Shown here: positions 1 through 6,012 of the stretch, in pieces
Position numbering within the stretch: the first letter of the stretch is position 1
Layout of the letters: each line of letters opens with the position of its first letter
Source: Methanobacteriota archaeon
GTDB taxonomy: Archaea; Thermoplasmatota; Poseidoniia; Poseidoniales; Thalassarchaeaceae
Direction of reading: 5' to 3'
NCBI GenBank assembly: GCA_002714745.1
Contig: PAYF01000008.1
Span: forward strand, 50,301 to 61,751
Length of the DNA stretch: 11,451 nt
Notes under the pieces: model-generated
The model's database searches: none
Told to the model about the DNA's origin: nothing
The model's input: only the letters and a program-made list of their open reading frames with translations
Made by a program: the position numbers and the translations under genes

Positions 1-437
1 GAAATAGTCCAACTAACATGCAGAACACTATCCTGTAAATTTGCAACAGTGTTGAACTCAATCGGTAAATCAGACGGTGGGTCTTCGCACAAATCGATTA
101 ATGCCCCCATTCCAACTGTCATATTCAATACAACAATCATTAGCCCGACAATCCCAGTGAAAAGTGGAATTCTTGAACTTCCAGACTTAGCTGGTGATTC
201 AGATTTTTCCTGCTCTTGTGGTACTTCTGGGATCTCAACTTCTAGGTTATTTCCATTAGAATAATCTGGCTCTTCGTAGTTGACTGTTGCTACCACTGGA
301 GCAGCTATACCCATTTCATCTAGAGCCTCTCTGCCATATATTCGTTCAGCGAGAGAATAGAGTTCCGGATCCCCCTCTAATTCAGATGGATCAACCGTCC
401 CGTCCAGCAGACCCTTTACCCTCTCACTGTCACTCAC
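1..437 (-). CDS. Single-pass membrane-anchored protein, unknown function (3' end missing)
   Basis: I do not recognise the family. The reading frame opens with GTG at 437; an in-frame TGA lies 15 nt upstream of that GTG with no other start between, so GTG is well supported. It is open to the window edge (145 residues seen). Residues 1-90 are acidic and hydrophilic, with a Pro/Glu/Ser-rich stretch (about 65-88) ending in KSGSSR. One strongly hydrophobic helix follows at about 91-114. The polar part after it, which contains a Cys and a Pro-rich stretch, would lie outside the cell by the positive-inside rule, giving an N-in, C-out topology. The gene follows tktC on the same strand after 57 nt, so it may be the last gene of that operon or have its own promoter; no SD is visible. 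The codon-like composition and lack of stops over 437 nt support it being real. Confidence 0.7.
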   Translation of the reverse strand, partial: MSDSERVKGLLDGTVDPSELEGDPELYSLAERIYGREALDEMGIAAPVVATVNYEEPDYSNGNNLEVEIPEVPQEQEKSESPAKSGSSRIPLFTGIVGLMIVVLNMTVGMGALIDLCEDPPSDLPIEFNTVANLQDSVLHVSWTI

Positions 438-494
438 GGTACGGTGCCAATGTCAATCATTCATGAATCAAACGCTACTATTTCATTAGCAACG

Positions 495-1442
495 CTATTT
501 CCTTGAGATCGATCTATGAGCGGCTGCAACGATATCATTAGATGTTAGTCCCATGGCCTGCATCAATTCTGAGGAAGATCCACTCTGTCCGAATTTGTCA
601 GCAACTCCTACCATTTCTAGTGGTGCTGAGGCAGTAGTAGAAAGGTACTCAGCTACAGCCCCACCAAGGCCGGCGATTACGGAATGATCCTCGGCTGTAA
701 CTAGGCATCCACAATTATTGATGCATGCATCAATTAATTCAGTATCGAGTGGTTTGAGGGTGTGCATATCGACCACAGATGCACTAATTCCTTCCGATGA
801 CAGAGTCTTAGCAGCAGAAATCGCTTCGTTCACCATAACTCCGCATGCGATAATGCAAACATCGCTACCTTCCATTATCAAAGAACCCTTTCCGATAGTG
901 AGCCCAGTAACAGAATTATTGTTGTATATTCTAGGGGTCTTGTTCCTTGCTGTCCTCATGTATGAGGGTCCGGAATAATCTAGCAATTGTACAGTCAATT
1001 CTTCAGCAGACAAATCATCAGATGGATGGATTACCGTCATACCGGGAATAGTCCTATAGATAGCTAAATCTTCAATGGACTGAGCGCTGCTACCATCTGT
1101 TCCTGTGTGAATGCCACCATGACTGCCGCATATGTGCACCGTCAATTCAGGTCTAGCAATTCCATTTCTGACTTGCTCAAATGCACGCTCGGTGAAAATT
1201 GCGAATGTGCTGGCGAATGGTATTTTTCCAGAAGACGCCATTCCAGCGGCGACCAGCATCATATTCTGCTCTGCAATCCCCATAGAGAATGTTCGAGATG
1301 GGTATTTTGATCTGAAATGGCAAGACTTGGTAGACTTGCCAAGATCTGCTTCTAAGACCACTACTCTAGGGTCAGAAGCCAGCCTGAGTAGGCCGTTTCC
1401 ATAACCATCACGCGATGCACCACCTGAGGATGGAGCACTCAT
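495..1442 (-). CDS. Transketolase, C-terminal subunit (split archaeal type)
   Basis: This 315-residue protein carries the pyrimidine-binding and C-terminal domains of transketolase. With the N-subunit encoded just upstream it would move two-carbon ketol units between sugar phosphates in the cytoplasm, using thiamine diphosphate (ThDP). GIAEQN at 55-60 contains Glu58, the equivalent of the glutamate that activates the cofactor. GSHGG (106-110) keeps the His corresponding to yeast His469, and TDG (115-117) keeps the Asp477 equivalent. The position of yeast His481, normally His in a D-G-x-x-H-Q motif, is Ala120 here. TAEDHSVIAGLGGAVAE near residues 239-255 is typical of the C-terminal domain. 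The ATG overlaps the tktN stop as ATGA and has its own SD, so translation is probably coupled. The length is normal for a split archaeal subunit. A 1-deoxyxylulose-5-phosphate synthase subunit is less likely, because that enzyme is a single chain. Confidence 0.93.
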   Translation of the reverse strand: MSAPSSGGASRDGYGNGLLRLASDPRVVVLEADLGKSTKSCHFRSKYPSRTFSMGIAEQNMMLVAAGMASSGKIPFASTFAIFTERAFEQVRNGIARPELTVHICGSHGGIHTGTDGSSAQSIEDLAIYRTIPGMTVIHPSDDLSAEELTVQLLDYSGPSYMRTARNKTPRIYNNNSVTGLTIGKGSLIMEGSDVCIIACGVMVNEAISAAKTLSSEGISASVVDMHTLKPLDTELIDACINNCGCLVTAEDHSVIAGLGGAVAEYLSTTASAPLEMVGVADKFGQSGSSSELMQAMGLTSNDIVAAAHRSISRK

Positions 1443-2254
1443 GACAATTCCTCCAGTGCCTGTTTGAGTTCATCATCATCTGGAGCCTTGCCGTGAAATG
1501 AGGGGTTATCTTCCATGAATGATACTCCTTTGCCCTTGACGGTATTGGCAACGATTGCAGCCGGCCCTGAATTATGAGAACTCGCCCACTTCAGTGCATC
1601 TGTCAATTCATTCATGGAATGCCCATCAATCTCTTTGACTGTCCACCCGAAGGAAGCTAATTTTGCCGATACATCTCCGACTTCCATCTGTAGATGGACG
1701 AAATCATCATTCTGAATTCTATTCCTATCCACGATAACTTTCAGATTACCAATTGAATGGAAGTCTGCAGCCATAAAAGCCTCCCATACCTCACCTTCCT
1801 GTATTTCACCGTCACCCAACATGACCCATACGTTTCTTGAGCTTCCATCCATCCTGGCTGCTAGAGCACAACCTAGTCCGAACGACAGCCCCATTCCTAG
1901 ACTACCTGCAGAGAAGTCAACTCCATCAGTCCATTTCATGTCTACATGACCCTGACAAACAGATCCAAATTCCCTAAATGACATCATATCTTCTTCGCTG
2001 ATATATCCGATTTCGTGTAGAATCGAATATACAGCAGGACTAGCATGCCCCTTACTCATGATGAATCTGTCTCTATCTGGCCAATCAGGATTATCTGGGT
2101 CAACTCTCATTTGTGTTCCATAAAGGCCGCATAAAAGGTCAATTGATGACAACGATCCTCCCGGGTGGCCCGAATTCGCTGCGTGGGTCATCTTGACAAT
2201 ATTGACTCGACATCTACGAGCCATGTCTTTGAGTGCTTGATCATCGAGCCCCAT
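1439..2254 (-). CDS. Transketolase, N-terminal ThDP-binding subunit
   Basis: This is the diphosphate-binding half of a split transketolase and partner of the downstream C-subunit. From the chosen ATG (271 residues), NSGHPGG holds His30, SKGH holds His70, and QGHVD holds His103; these match active-site histidines of yeast transketolase. The ThDP/metal motif is GDGE at 147-150 with Asn178 in VDRNRI. The flexible-loop motif GKGVSF...HGKAP with His254 matches yeast His263. Start choice: the frame stays open up to a TTG at 2389, with ATGs at 2302, 2269 and 2254. Family members usually begin with a short segment such as M-x-L-D-D before the first helix, which favours 2254. A TTTACAACAT element about 28 nt upstream of 2254 would suit a leaderless transcript. 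ATG 2302 would add 16 residues. The end overlaps tktC by 4 nt. Confidence 0.92.
   Translation of the reverse strand: MGLDDQALKDMARRCRVNIVKMTHAANSGHPGGSLSSIDLLCGLYGTQMRVDPDNPDWPDRDRFIMSKGHASPAVYSILHEIGYISEEDMMSFREFGSVCQGHVDMKWTDGVDFSAGSLGMGLSFGLGCALAARMDGSSRNVWVMLGDGEIQEGEVWEAFMAADFHSIGNLKVIVDRNRIQNDDFVHLQMEVGDVSAKLASFGWTVKEIDGHSMNELTDALKWASSHNSGPAAIVANTVKGKGVSFMEDNPSFHGKAPDDDELKQALEELS
1450..1454 (-). promoter_or_regulatory. Shine-Dalgarno for tktC
   Basis: GGAGG on the minus strand, inside the end of tktN, 7 nt before the tktC ATG. A strong internal SD together with the ATGA overlap indicates coupled translation of the two subunits in equal amounts. Confidence 0.75.
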
Positions 2255-2388
2255 CCCCCCAGTGCGCATGCTATGTTGTAAACTGGGAGTTTGGCTATTC
2301 ATGGTTTGGGGCGCGTAAACAGTTCCAAAGTACCTGATAGTCGGGTTCAAATCGCATGACTCGCTCCATTTGACCGGGTGTTTAACCA
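2255..2388. promoter_or_regulatory. Divergent promoter region between tktN and mqnE
   Basis: This 134-nt gap separates two divergent operons and must hold both promoters if tktN starts at 2254. On the minus strand TTTACAACAT lies about 28 to 19 nt upstream of the 2254 ATG, a plausible TATA-type element. On the plus strand, GGGTG ends 8 nt before the mqnE ATG and is a possible weak SD. No clear TATA element for mqnE was found. If tktN starts at 2302 the region shrinks to 86 nt. Confidence 0.4.
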
Positions 2389-3570
2389 ATGAGTGTTATA
2401 GCACGATGGCAACAGCGTCTAGCATCGCTTGAAGTTCCCTTGGCTGTATCTAGCAATACCTTGCTGTCTAGTTGTTTAACCAATTTAATCGACAAAGGTA
2501 GATTATCTGAAGAGGAAGGAATGGAGCTGATGAATGAACCCTCGCTAATTGGAGTGAGCTCATTAGCTGACATGGTCAAAAGGTCACGTTTTGAAGACAA
2601 GGTGTTTTACAATCGTAATCTCCACGTTAATACAACCAACATCTGCGTTCTAGCATGCAGGTTCTGCGCATTCCGTAAAGGCCCTAGGCACAAAGATGCG
2701 TACGAATTGTCTCCTGATCAGTTTGTAGACAGAATAGCTCCTTTAGCATCAGATATTGATGAAGTTCATTCGGTCGGGGGTTTGCATCCGGATTGGGATG
2801 TTGACGAGTATGCAGATATATTTTCTACCATCAAAGGCAAATTTCCTTGGATTCATATTAAGGCATTAACTGCCATTGAGATTATTCACATATCCAAGCG
2901 TTCAGGGATTACAATTCTGCAGACACTGCACAGACTAAAAGATGCAGGATTAGATTCTATACCCGGTGGGGGTGCTGAGATTCTAGTCGACTCCGTTAGA
3001 GATAAAATCTGCCGAGGTAAGGAATCATCTGACGAATATTTGGAAGTGCATTCATTAGCACACAGACTAGACATTCCTACCAATTGCACGATGCTATTCG
3101 GTACTGTAGAGTCCATTTCCGATCGAATCACTCATCTAATCAGATTGAGGGACCAACAAGATTCATCTCGCGGTTTCCAATGCTTTGTACCATATCCATT
3201 TTTACAAGATCATTCTCGATTACCCGATGCACAGTTGGCTACATCTAGTGAGGTCATCAGGATGATTGCGGTGTCTAGGTTGATGCTAGATAACATCCCT
3301 CATATCAAGGCCTACAGAATGAATCTTGGTGACCATCTTTCCTCTATCTGTCTGAATGCCGGTGCTGATGATATTGATGGTACTGTGGGCCATGAGGAAA
3401 TAATGCACGATGCTGGAAGTACCACGAGACTAGACACACCTGAGAGCGCTCTAATCAGACTGATCACGTCATCGGGTTCTAAACCAATTAGAAGAAATTC
3501 TACTTATGATCAATATTCTGAAATCGAATTGAATGATTCCGGATTTATTCTTCCAATAGTCAGCGGGTGA
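2389..3570 (+). CDS. mqnE: Aminofutalosine synthase MqnE (radical SAM)
   Basis: MqnE joins 3-[(1-carboxyvinyl)oxy]benzoate to the adenosyl radical derived from S-adenosylmethionine, giving 6-amino-6-deoxyfutalosine, the second step of the futalosine route to menaquinone. The 393-residue protein has the radical SAM cluster motif CX3CX2C at Cys86, Cys90 and Cys93, preceded by the NTTNIC context typical of the MqnE/MqnC/CofH group. The segments VHSVGGLHP (126-134), IPGGGAEI (191-198), LMLDNIPHIKAY (298-309) and GADDIDGTV (325-333) match MqnE better than MqnC or CofH, especially HIKAY followed by the ADDIDGT block. The ATG at 2389 gives the usual N-terminal helical region and family length. mqnA follows after 4 nt. 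The main alternative is another member of the same radical SAM family (MqnC), but direct adjacency to mqnA supports MqnE. Confidence 0.9.
   Translation: MSVIARWQQRLASLEVPLAVSSNTLLSSCLTNLIDKGRLSEEEGMELMNEPSLIGVSSLADMVKRSRFEDKVFYNRNLHVNTTNICVLACRFCAFRKGPRHKDAYELSPDQFVDRIAPLASDIDEVHSVGGLHPDWDVDEYADIFSTIKGKFPWIHIKALTAIEIIHISKRSGITILQTLHRLKDAGLDSIPGGGAEILVDSVRDKICRGKESSDEYLEVHSLAHRLDIPTNCTMLFGTVESISDRITHLIRLRDQQDSSRGFQCFVPYPFLQDHSRLPDAQLATSSEVIRMIAVSRLMLDNIPHIKAYRMNLGDHLSSICLNAGADDIDGTVGHEEIMHDAGSTTRLDTPESALIRLITSSGSKPIRRNSTYDQYSEIELNDSGFILPIVSG
3563..3568 (+). promoter_or_regulatory. Shine-Dalgarno for mqnA
   Basis: A GGGTGA element overlaps the end of mqnE about 6 nt before the mqnA ATG at 3575. 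It fits the archaeal GGTGA-type SD and points to co-translation with mqnE. Confidence 0.6.
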
Positions 3571-3574
3571 ATAT

Positions 3575-4372
3575 ATGACTTGGACTGAAGTACTTGGACG
3601 CGTATCATTTTGTAACTGCGATCCTGTTTTCGAAGGAATATCAGATAGCTGGAAAGTATTCTCTGCACCTCCTTCATGGTTATGCGGCCATGTCATCAGG
3701 AGAGATTGTGTTACTGCCCCTGTTCCTACTGCCGATTACGCACGTTTCATGGATGAATTAGTATTGTTACCAGACCTTGCTATATCTGGCAGAGGTAGTG
3801 CAGGCTCAGTTCTTATTTTTGGAAACAGGCCATTGGATTCAATGCGCGATATAGCCGTCCCAACAGACTCTTCGACATCTAGAAAATTGCTTGATTGGAT
3901 ATTGAATGAAAATAATTTGGACCCCAGAAGAGTCGAAATGGCACCCGATTTAGGACAGATGTTATCTGAGTGTGATGGTGCTCTCATCATAGGTGATAGA
4001 GCATTAATAGAATCGAAGAATAATCCCAATCAAGTAGTGATGGATTTAGGATCTGAATGGACACGGATTACTGGATTTCCTATGGTTTTTGGAGTATTTG
4101 CTGCTCGTAAGGATACTGATCATTCACACCTTAGGAGTGCGCATCAGGATATGATGGGCCAATTGGATAAGTTCGAAAGAGACATGGTATGGAGGAATAT
4201 TGTCATTCAAGGCGCATCATCGGATACTGGTATTTCAGAGACCAGATTAGACAATTATTTCACTAAAGAAGTATGTAACCGATTGGACTCTGATGCTGAG
4301 CGCGGGCTAGATTTGTTCCTAAATCTGGTATGTGGAATCAATGGAGGAGCTGAATGGGCAAATGTAGACTAA
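3575..4372 (+). CDS. mqnA: Chorismate dehydratase MqnA
   Basis: MqnA dehydrates chorismate to 3-[(1-carboxyvinyl)oxy]benzoate, the committed first step of the futalosine menaquinone pathway; its product is the substrate of MqnE, encoded immediately upstream. The 265-residue protein shows the family pattern of a periplasmic-binding-protein-like fold: GRVSFCNCDPVF at 8-19, APVPTADYAR at 48-57, SGRGSAGSVLIF at 71-82, STSRKLL at 100-106, GALIIGDRAL at 135-144, and DLGSEWTRITGFPMVFGVF at 157-175. It has no signal peptide, so it acts in the cytoplasm. In the second motif many MqnA proteins have V-S-S; here the residues are V-P-T. The gene starts 4 nt after mqnE with a GGTGA SD, so the two form an operon. 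Its stop codon overlaps the stop of the convergent gene in the shared CTAA at 4369-4372. Confidence 0.9.
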   Translation: MTWTEVLGRVSFCNCDPVFEGISDSWKVFSAPPSWLCGHVIRRDCVTAPVPTADYARFMDELVLLPDLAISGRGSAGSVLIFGNRPLDSMRDIAVPTDSSTSRKLLDWILNENNLDPRRVEMAPDLGQMLSECDGALIIGDRALIESKNNPNQVVMDLGSEWTRITGFPMVFGVFAARKDTDHSHLRSAHQDMMGQLDKFERDMVWRNIVIQGASSDTGISETRLDNYFTKEVCNRLDSDAERGLDLFLNLVCGINGGAEWANVD

Positions 4373-4845
4373 TTGTCGTAATTCAACCTCTTACTTTCAA
4401 CCCATTCAAGCAAATCAATTGCGACTTCGCATGACTCAGATATAACAGGTTCAGGATCATCTCGATATAACATCAGAGTATCAATAGCTGCTCTGTCACC
4501 AATGGCACCCAGTGCTTCAGCTGCTTCGTGTCTTACCATGAGATCCTCATCATGATCACTCAATCGTTCAACTAAACAAGATACTGCATATGAATCCTGC
4601 ATTTGTCCCATTACATATGCGATTTCATGCTTGAGCAAGGCCGAATCTGAAGAGAATGCAGCTGCAAGGGCATCAAGTGCTTCTGGACCACCAACATTCC
4701 TCAATGCGAATAATGCACGCATTCGCATGAACATTCGTTCCTCTTCATTGCAAATTATCTCTCTCCACTCAGATACACGTCCATTACTAGATGCTGGTGC
4801 CGGATCTACCGAGCCGAATTCACTAACTTCAGGTTTTTCAGTCAT
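4369..4845 (-). CDS. Half-size deoxyhypusine hydroxylase-like HEAT-repeat protein
   Basis: The 158-residue protein is built of HEAT-like repeats and closely resembles one half of eukaryotic DOHH, the diiron enzyme that hydroxylates deoxyhypusine on translation factor IF5A using oxygen. Two His-Glu pairs are present: His73-Glu74 in SALLKHEIAYVMGQMQ and His106-Glu107 in MVRHEAAEALGAIG. They lie 33 residues apart, the spacing I recall within each half of human DOHH. RALFALRNVGGPEA before them and SESCEVAIDLLEW after them also match the family. Eukaryotic DOHH (about 300 residues) has two such halves and four His-Glu pairs; one half here could complete a diiron site only as a dimer. Residues 12-17, SVDPAP, resemble the segment that opens the second half of eukaryotic DOHH. 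It starts 3 nt after mqnD behind a good SD. A plain PBS-lyase HEAT scaffold without catalysis is the alternative; the conserved ligand pairs argue against it. Confidence 0.8.
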   Translation of the reverse strand: MTEKPEVSEFGSVDPAPASSNGRVSEWREIICNEEERMFMRMRALFALRNVGGPEALDALAAAFSSDSALLKHEIAYVMGQMQDSYAVSCLVERLSDHDEDLMVRHEAAEALGAIGDRAAIDTLMLYRDDPEPVISESCEVAIDLLEWVESKRLNYDN

Positions 4846-4848
4846 ATA

Positions 4849-5691
4849 TTACTCACCAATGAATCTCATAGAATTGACATTGAACGATTCATCTACCAAT
4901 CCTATCTCTTGCCCTTCCTTCAGGAATCTTCGTACTGCTTCCCTGCCATCAGGGCCATAATCAATTGTCCTAGGATTGACGTACATTCGTACAAATTTAC
5001 GATTTGTATCATCATCAATGCCTCGTCCCCATTGCTTGGCAAAATCGAGTGCTGAATCGGGATTCTCTAATGCATACTCAATACTTCTCCTAATATCATT
5101 AGCAATACTGATGCAGATTTCATCTCCCAAATCCTTACGAACAATGTTGCCACCTAGTGGGAGGGGTAGACCATCAGTCCTATCATGCCACCATTTTCCT
5201 AAGTCTAAAATATTGAACATTCCATAATCTGGCCATGTTAGTTGTCCTTCGTGGATTATAACTCCAAATGTATACTCACCACGCTGTATACCAGGTATAA
5301 TTTCATCAAATGGGACTACGACAGTTTCTATATCACCCAGTGCAAGTCGAAGTGCTAGGTAAGCACTTGTACCTAAGCCGGGAATAGCTATTACTGATTC
5401 TGCCGCTTCATGAATGTTCGAATCCTTGTTTGAAATTAGAATTGGCCCGTAACCTTCACCCATAGATGCCCCACAATTGGTCAATTCATAGTGATGAGAG
5501 ATCTTAGGGAATGAATGAATACTAACCGCGGAAACTTCGAACTCTCCGTGCATTGATTTCTGATTCAGAGTCTCTATGTCCAATAGCCTATGTTCGTAAC
5601 TCCTATCTTCAGTATCAATCAGTCCATTTGTCATTGCATGAAACATGAATGCATCATCGGGGTCAGGAGAGTGGCCAATACGAATAAGCAT
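4849..5691 (-). CDS. mqnD: 1,4-dihydroxy-6-naphthoate synthase MqnD
   Basis: MqnD converts cyclic dehypoxanthine futalosine to 1,4-dihydroxy-6-naphthoate, which is later prenylated and methylated to menaquinone. From the ATG at 5691 the protein is 280 residues, the normal family length. It opens directly with MLIRIGHSPDPDDAFMF, the family N-terminus; DIETLN is at 38-43, SAVSIHSFP at 54-62, GASMGEGYGP at 74-83, and the conserved His of IHEGQ (proposed catalytic in bacterial homologues) at 147. The frame remains open to 5910, but that 73-residue extension has no family match and overlaps a divergent gene, so I reject it. No SD precedes the ATG. TTTAGTAG about 31 to 24 nt upstream may be its TATA element, suggesting a leaderless message. 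The DOHH-like gene follows after 3 nt; mqnE and mqnA lie just beyond, converging on this unit. Confidence 0.92.
   Translation of the reverse strand: MLIRIGHSPDPDDAFMFHAMTNGLIDTEDRSYEHRLLDIETLNQKSMHGEFEVSAVSIHSFPKISHHYELTNCGASMGEGYGPILISNKDSNIHEAAESVIAIPGLGTSAYLALRLALGDIETVVVPFDEIIPGIQRGEYTFGVIIHEGQLTWPDYGMFNILDLGKWWHDRTDGLPLPLGGNIVRKDLGDEICISIANDIRRSIEYALENPDSALDFAKQWGRGIDDDTNRKFVRMYVNPRTIDYGPDGREAVRRFLKEGQEIGLVDESFNVNSMRFIGE
4852..4857 (-). promoter_or_regulatory. Shine-Dalgarno for the DOHH-like gene
   Basis: GGTGAG on the minus strand spans the last codons of mqnD and ends 6 nt before the ATG at 4845. It fixes this ATG as the start and supports a bicistronic mqnD message. Confidence 0.7.
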
Positions 5692-5783
5692 ACATGTCAG
5701 TCGTGAAATTGCTACTACTAAACGACTACTGGACATACACTTCGTGAAGTAAGAGTCAATAGCAATGTTCCTGTGGACAAAAT
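5692..5783. promoter_or_regulatory. Divergent promoter region between mqnD and the small ORF/priS unit
   Basis: This 92-nt gap lies between divergent starts. Two inverted repeats are visible. AGTCGT at 5699-5704 pairs with ACGACT at 5722-5727 (17-nt gap), and ACTTC-GT-GAAGT lies at 5739-5750. On the minus strand TTTAGTAG, partly inside the second arm of the first repeat, sits at a TATA-like distance from the mqnD ATG. The repeats could be operators; arms of only 5-6 nt can also arise by chance. Confidence 0.35.
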
Positions 5784-5978
5784 ATGCCCGATCCATCAAA
5801 GCTATCCACAGCAACAGGACAACTTGGTCCTGTTTGCTCACATACTGGTAGAGCCATGACATTCGCAGAAGCGATTGTTCTTGATGACAAATTTGTATGT
5901 TGGGAGGCATACATTGAGTTGACAGGTGCTGAACCTTCTACGGACGGACGTGAGATCGTGAATCTTGATTTGGATTAG
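5784..5978 (+). CDS. Small Cys-containing protein upstream of priS, unknown function
   Basis: This 64-residue protein is not one I recognise. It has an ordered core: GPVCSHTG around 15-22, a hydrophobic stretch AMTFAEAIVLDDKFVCW (24-40), then an acidic tail ending in NLDLD. Cys18, His20 and Cys39 could bind a metal, but there is no paired CXXC knuckle, so this is only a possibility. It starts at ATG 5784 in the gap left once mqnD is given its family start, and ends 34 nt before the priS ATG on the same strand, suggesting co-transcription with the primase. No SD is seen, as expected for the first gene of a leaderless archaeal message. Amino-acid composition looks protein-like, with Asp/Glu-rich ends as in neighbouring genes. 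It could be a chance frame, which I consider less likely. Confidence 0.6.
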   Translation: MPDPSKLSTATGQLGPVCSHTGRAMTFAEAIVLDDKFVCWEAYIELTGAEPSTDGREIVNLDLD

Positions 5979-6012
5979 CCAAGTTCATTTGCCTGAACTC
6001 TCCAATCACATC

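Noticed and set aside
49..264. Plus-strand 71-residue frame at the left edge
   Set aside because: Antisense to the partial membrane-anchored gene; its residues reflect complementary codons of that gene.
2342..2356. GGTTCAAATC resembling a tRNA T-loop
   Set aside because: The flanking bases do not form the 5-bp T-stem, and no anticodon arm or acceptor stem can be drawn around it.
2255..2389. TTG-initiated 45-residue extension of tktN
   Set aside because: The TTG overlaps the mqnE start and the added residues do not match transketolase; ATG 2254 (or 2302) fits better.
5692..5910. Possible 73-residue N-terminal extension of mqnD on the minus strand
   Set aside because: The family N-terminus begins exactly at the ATG at 5691. 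The extension has no family match and would cover the divergent promoter and the small gene.
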